A DNA stretch of 5,682 nucleotides from an uncultured Oscillospiraceae bacterium. Lineage in GTDB: Bacteria; Bacillota; Clostridia; Oscillospirales; Oscillospiraceae. The notes under the pieces were generated by a model that did no database searches, was not told the origin of the DNA, and saw only the letters and a list, made by a program, of their open reading frames with translations. Made by a program: the position numbers and the translations under genes. The DNA lies in assembly GCA_934572365.1 (NCBI GenBank), contig CAKTKX010000097.1, positions 1 through 5,682 of the forward strand, in the 5' to 3' direction. How positions within the stretch are numbered: position 1 is the first letter of the stretch; each line of letters opens with the position of its first letter. Positions 5,675-5,682 of this stretch are shown piece by piece.

Positions 5675-5682
5675 GACAGTAT

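Overview
The window looks like chromosomal DNA from a Gram-positive Firmicute, most likely a GC-moderate gut clostridium of the Oscillospiraceae type. This rests on several things: strong AAGGAG/GGGAGGG ribosome sites, near-consensus sigma-A promoters, a clostridial-looking MnmA, and a secreted GH24-like/Flg_new/SH3b protein of a kind I associate with that group. The taxonomic call is inference. No mobile element, CRISPR array, tRNA or rRNA is visible.

Layout. (1) Positions 2-589 (+) hold the 3' end of a YfhO-family membrane protein gene; the 5' part lies outside the window. (2) Positions 593-629 hold a strong hairpin between two convergent stop codons, which can terminate both transcripts. 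(3) Positions 633-1715 (-) hold mnmA, the tRNA 2-thiouridylase, complete with both catalytic cysteines, its ribosome site and a consensus promoter (TTGACA-N17-TATACT). (4) Positions 1716-2005 are a 290-base divergent intergenic region. Next to mnmA lies its promoter; next to the right-hand gene lie an AT-rich tract, a TGTAAC-N5-TGTAAT direct repeat that exactly fits the WalR/YycF box, a TTGCAA-N17-TATAAT promoter with an extended -10, and an inverted repeat flanking the Shine-Dalgarno. The middle (about 1771-1906) shows nothing I can assign. (5) Positions 2006-5674 (+) hold one very large gene (1222 residues) for an exported protein: signal peptide, lysozyme-like GH24 domain, one Listeria-Bacteroides (Flg_new) repeat, then about eleven SH3-like modules running to the C terminus.

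The most interesting point is that the GH24 domain keeps its fold-defining sequence (the GYGT turn, the FTFDVGDSW segment, the terminal RRRK..E..MY..G.YS) but appears to have lost all three catalytic positions: Glu becomes Ala45, Asp becomes Val54 and Thr becomes Arg61. The product therefore looks like a pseudo-lysozyme carried on a long chain of wall-binding modules. Its promoter carries a candidate site for the cell-wall stress regulator WalR. Together these suggest a wall-associated, non-hydrolytic binding or sensing protein made under cell-wall control. That role is inference.

The three genes are not an operon: mnmA is divergent from the large gene and convergent with the yfhO-like gene. 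The yfhO-like product and the SH3 protein may both concern the cell envelope, but nothing in the sequence links them functionally.
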